Shown piece by piece: positions 44,346 to 46,247 of a DNA stretch of 46,247 nucleotides. Origin of the DNA: Saccharicrinis sp. (lineage in GTDB: Bacteria; Bacteroidota; Bacteroidia; Bacteroidales; Marinilabiliaceae); the NCBI GenBank assembly GCA_024635585.1, contig JAGXIP010000259.1:1-46247 (forward strand), read 5' to 3'. The stretch's first letter is position 1; every line of letters begins with the position of its first letter. A program made the translations under genes and the position numbers. Under the pieces are notes generated by a model, which saw only the letters and a list, made by a program, of their open reading frames with translations, did no database searches and was not told where the DNA came from.

Positions 44346-45518
44346 TTAAACCTTCTTGTTCGAATCAATTAATTTATTAATCGTGTCAACCGATAAGTGC
44401 GAGTGTAGGCGATCCTGTGGTGAGTTGATGCAATAATCCAATAACTGATCGATGGTTGAGGTGGCCACGTGCATGCGGGTATCCGACGATGCATAATAGA
44501 TAAACACTTTGTCATTGTCATCTTTAATCCAACCATTTGAAAATACTACATTTGAAACATCGCCCACGCGTTCGTCTTTCAACGGGGCTATAAAATGTCC
44601 GTGCGGCTTGTAGGTGATTTTCCAGGGGCGGTTGATATCGGTCATGAAAACGTACAAAGTATATCTTAATCCTGCAGCGGTATTTCTAACGCCGTGTGCC
44701 AGGTGTAACCAGCCTTTTTGGGTAAGGAGGGGTGCCGGCCCTAAACCGTTTTTAACTTCGTAAATGGTATGATAGGTTTTGGCATCTACAATCTGCTCTT
44801 CCTTAACCTCTGCGTTTTCAATGGTATCAGATAAGCCAAAGCCTACGCCTCCGCCTTTGCCGGTATCGATAAAACCATCCTGTGGGCGTGTGAAAAAGGC
44901 ATACTTGCCCTGGATTAGATGGGGGAATAAAACCACGTTTCGCTGCTGTCCGGTGGTGGAAATTAAATCGGGTAAACGTTCCCAATCCTTTAGGTTTTTG
45001 GTGCGCACAATTCCTGCATTGGCAACAGCCGTAGAGGTATCACCATCGGGGGCTGAGGGGTCCTTTCGCTCAGTACAAAACACGCCATAGATATAACCGT
45101 CGTCGTGTTGTGTCAAACGCATGTCGTACACGTTGGTGTCAAATTTTTCAAGTTGTGGGATGGAAATAGGACGTTCCCAAAATTTAAAATTGTCGATTCC
45201 ATTGGGACTTTCGGCAATGGCAAAAAATGACTTTCGGTCGTTTCCTTCTACCCTTACAGCCAGCAGATATTTATCGTCAATTTTTATGGCACCTGCGTTA
45301 AAAGTGGCATTAAACCCAATCCTCTCCATAAAAAATGGGTTTGTATCTGGGTTGAAATCAAAACGCCAGTTTAATGGGATATGGTCGCGCGTTAAAATAG
45401 GATTCTTGTATCTATTATAGACCCCGTTCACACTAAAAAGAGGATTGTTCTTTTTTGTTATCAACTGCTCGTGTTGTAAGATAATCTCTTTGCTTCGCAG
45501 GCTAAAATTGTTATTCAT
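44346..45518 (-). CDS. GH130 beta-1,4-mannosylglucose phosphorylase
   Basis: A 390-aa five-bladed propeller enzyme of GH130 subfamily 1, the length of characterised Bacteroides mannosylglucose phosphorylases. It splits 4-O-beta-mannosyl-glucose with phosphate to mannose-1-phosphate and glucose in the cytoplasm. Recognisable parts: [49 protein letters not shown], and [11 protein letters not shown]. Next to the epimerase gene, it completes the mannobiose pathway. It lies 11 nt after GH26. Confidence 0.94.
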   Translation of the reverse strand: MNNNFSLRSKEIILQHEQLITKKNNPLFSVNGVYNRYKNPILTRDHIPLNWRFDFNPDTNPFFMERIGFNATFNAGAIKIDDKYLLAVRVEGNDRKSFFAIAESPNGIDNFKFWERPISIPQLEKFDTNVYDMRLTQHDDGYIYGVFCTERKDPSAPDGDTSTAVANAGIVRTKNLKDWERLPDLISTTGQQRNVVLFPHLIQGKYAFFTRPQDGFIDTGKGGGVGFGLSDTIENAEVKEEQIVDAKTYHTIYEVKNGLGPAPLLTQKGWLHLAHGVRNTAAGLRYTLYVFMTDINRPWKITYKPHGHFIAPLKDERVGDVSNVVFSNGWIKDDNDKVFIYYASSDTRMHVATSTIDQLLDYCINSPQDRLHSHLSVDTINKLIDSNKKV

Positions 45519-45529
45519 TTGAGTTAAGA

Positions 45530-46247
45530 TTATTTGTTTTGTACTTCGATAAATTCGTTTAGTAAAAGTATTCCGGGTCTGTCTATAAGAGCTTTTGCGT
45601 CGTTGGCTGCACCATGGCCTGGATATGGGAAAAAGAAATGAACTTTTTCATCATTGCGCCAAATCATCACGTAACTTAATTCCTTTGCGATGAGGGAATC
45701 TTGCAAAACCACACCTAACTTATGGGTGAACCAAAGGCTGTCCGTCACGTTTTCCAATCCTGTTTCGGTGAGGGCAGTAAATTTATTTTTCGATTGAGCC
45801 GCTTCGATCACAACATGTAATTTCTGGATAGCGTCCTGTACGCCGTTTTCTTTTTTTAAATCGCCGTAATTATCCATTCCCATGATATCCACATATCCAT
45901 CGCCGGGATACCATGTGTAATACTCTTGTATCGTATTGAATTTATTATCTGGTGAATAGGCACTCAACATATTTTCAACACCCTTTTCATTGCGCAAATA
46001 TTCAATTGTAAACTTAAACAGCGCCTTAAAATCTTCGGACGTGCATTGCTTGCTTCCCCACCAAAACCAGTCGCCGTCCATTTCGTGCCATGGCCTAAAA
46101 ATAAAAGGTATTTGCTGTCCGTCGCCTGTTTTAAGGCTTTTGAAAAAATCGGCAACTTTATCTAAGTGCTTTTTAAATGCCTCATGATGCGATCCGCCGG
46201 GAATGATGTGCCTAACCACGTCGGCATCTTTGGTCCAGGAACTTGCG
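45530..46247 (-). CDS. GH26 endo-beta-mannanase, N-terminus missing
   Basis: Partial gene; the frame stays open to the right edge, so the ORF track start at 46219 (a GTG) is not real. GH26 features: [15 protein letters not shown] with the acid/base Glu, [12 protein letters not shown], and nucleophile Glu in [10 protein letters not shown]. It cuts beta-1,4-mannan, often to mannobiose in Bacteroides homologues. Signal peptide and N-terminal half lie outside the window. It is probably near the head of the locus; SusC/SusD genes, if present, would lie further right. Confidence 0.92.
   Translation of the reverse strand, partial: ASSWTKDADVVRHIIPGGSHHEAFKKHLDKVADFFKSLKTGDGQQIPFIFRPWHEMDGDWFWWGSKQCTSEDFKALFKFTIEYLRNEKGVENMLSAYSPDNKFNTIQEYYTWYPGDGYVDIMGMDNYGDLKKENGVQDAIQKLHVVIEAAQSKNKFTALTETGLENVTDSLWFTHKLGVVLQDSLIAKELSYVMIWRNDEKVHFFFPYPGHGAANDAKALIDRPGILLLNEFIEVQNK

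Overview
The window is a Bacteroidota chromosome segment, most like the marine/anoxic Marinilabiliales-Marinifilaceae group. Support for this comes from recurrent TAnnTTTG -7 promoter boxes, an RseC-RnfBCDGEA operon in Bacteroidota order, Bacteroidota families such as DUF5063 and DUF2795, and a polysaccharide utilisation locus of lipoprotein glycosidases plus a sulfatase. The first 19 bases are an exact Tn5/Nextera mosaic-end sequence, so the left edge is a contig end carrying untrimmed adapter.

Layout. (1) 20-8200: a signalling and stress block on the minus strand. It has a partial CheB, a PAS-only protein, a CheB-CheR-PAS fusion without kinase, an AI-2E/PerM family exporter, a 51-aa lmo0937-type membrane peptide missed by the ORF track, a PAS hybrid histidine kinase and a 61-aa Thivi_2564-type membrane peptide. 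Four of these promoters share one composite element: AAATGTGYGAATKATGTAA, 10 nt, AAATTGTGTAA, then exactly 22 nt to a TAnnTTTR -7 box. This is the strongest candidate for an undescribed regulon here. (2) 8346-10000: an AbiEi/AbiEii type IV toxin-antitoxin pair with a near-perfect 18-bp-arm operator. The toxin's last codons lie in a 59-bp copy of an internal rnfA segment. (3) 10092-15904: the complete rnf operon with its terminator. (4) 16189-16908: a GxxExxY gene between two ~102-bp cruciform-forming direct repeats. (5) 17001-26181: recG with an in-frame amber codon at position 41, a hairpin array, purT, divergent dps/oxyR, a methyltransferase, a solo LolD-like ATPase, a PduO-type adenosyltransferase, DUF2795 and glutaminase. 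(6) 26551-34969: recQ, a DUF5063/exonuclease/RlmI-like operon, a RhlE-type DEAD-box helicase and Tex. (7) 35041-46247: a decayed carbohydrate-active gene, then a beta-mannan locus on the minus strand: GH26, GH130 mannosylglucose phosphorylase, mannobiose 2-epimerase, GPH symporter, sulfatase, GH2 beta-mannosidase and GH5 mannanase.

How the genes work together. Rnf couples ferredoxin oxidation to NAD reduction and ion pumping. The mannan locus would cut mannan outside the cytoplasm, import mannobiose, epimerise it to mannosylglucose and phosphorolyse that to mannose-1-phosphate and glucose; the sulfatase implies a sulfated substrate. OxyR and Dps form an oxidative stress pair. The signalling block looks like a methylation/PAS sensory system co-expressed with small stress-type membrane peptides, with no CheA, CheY or receptor visible. 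No rRNA, tRNA, CRISPR array or complete insertion sequence was seen.
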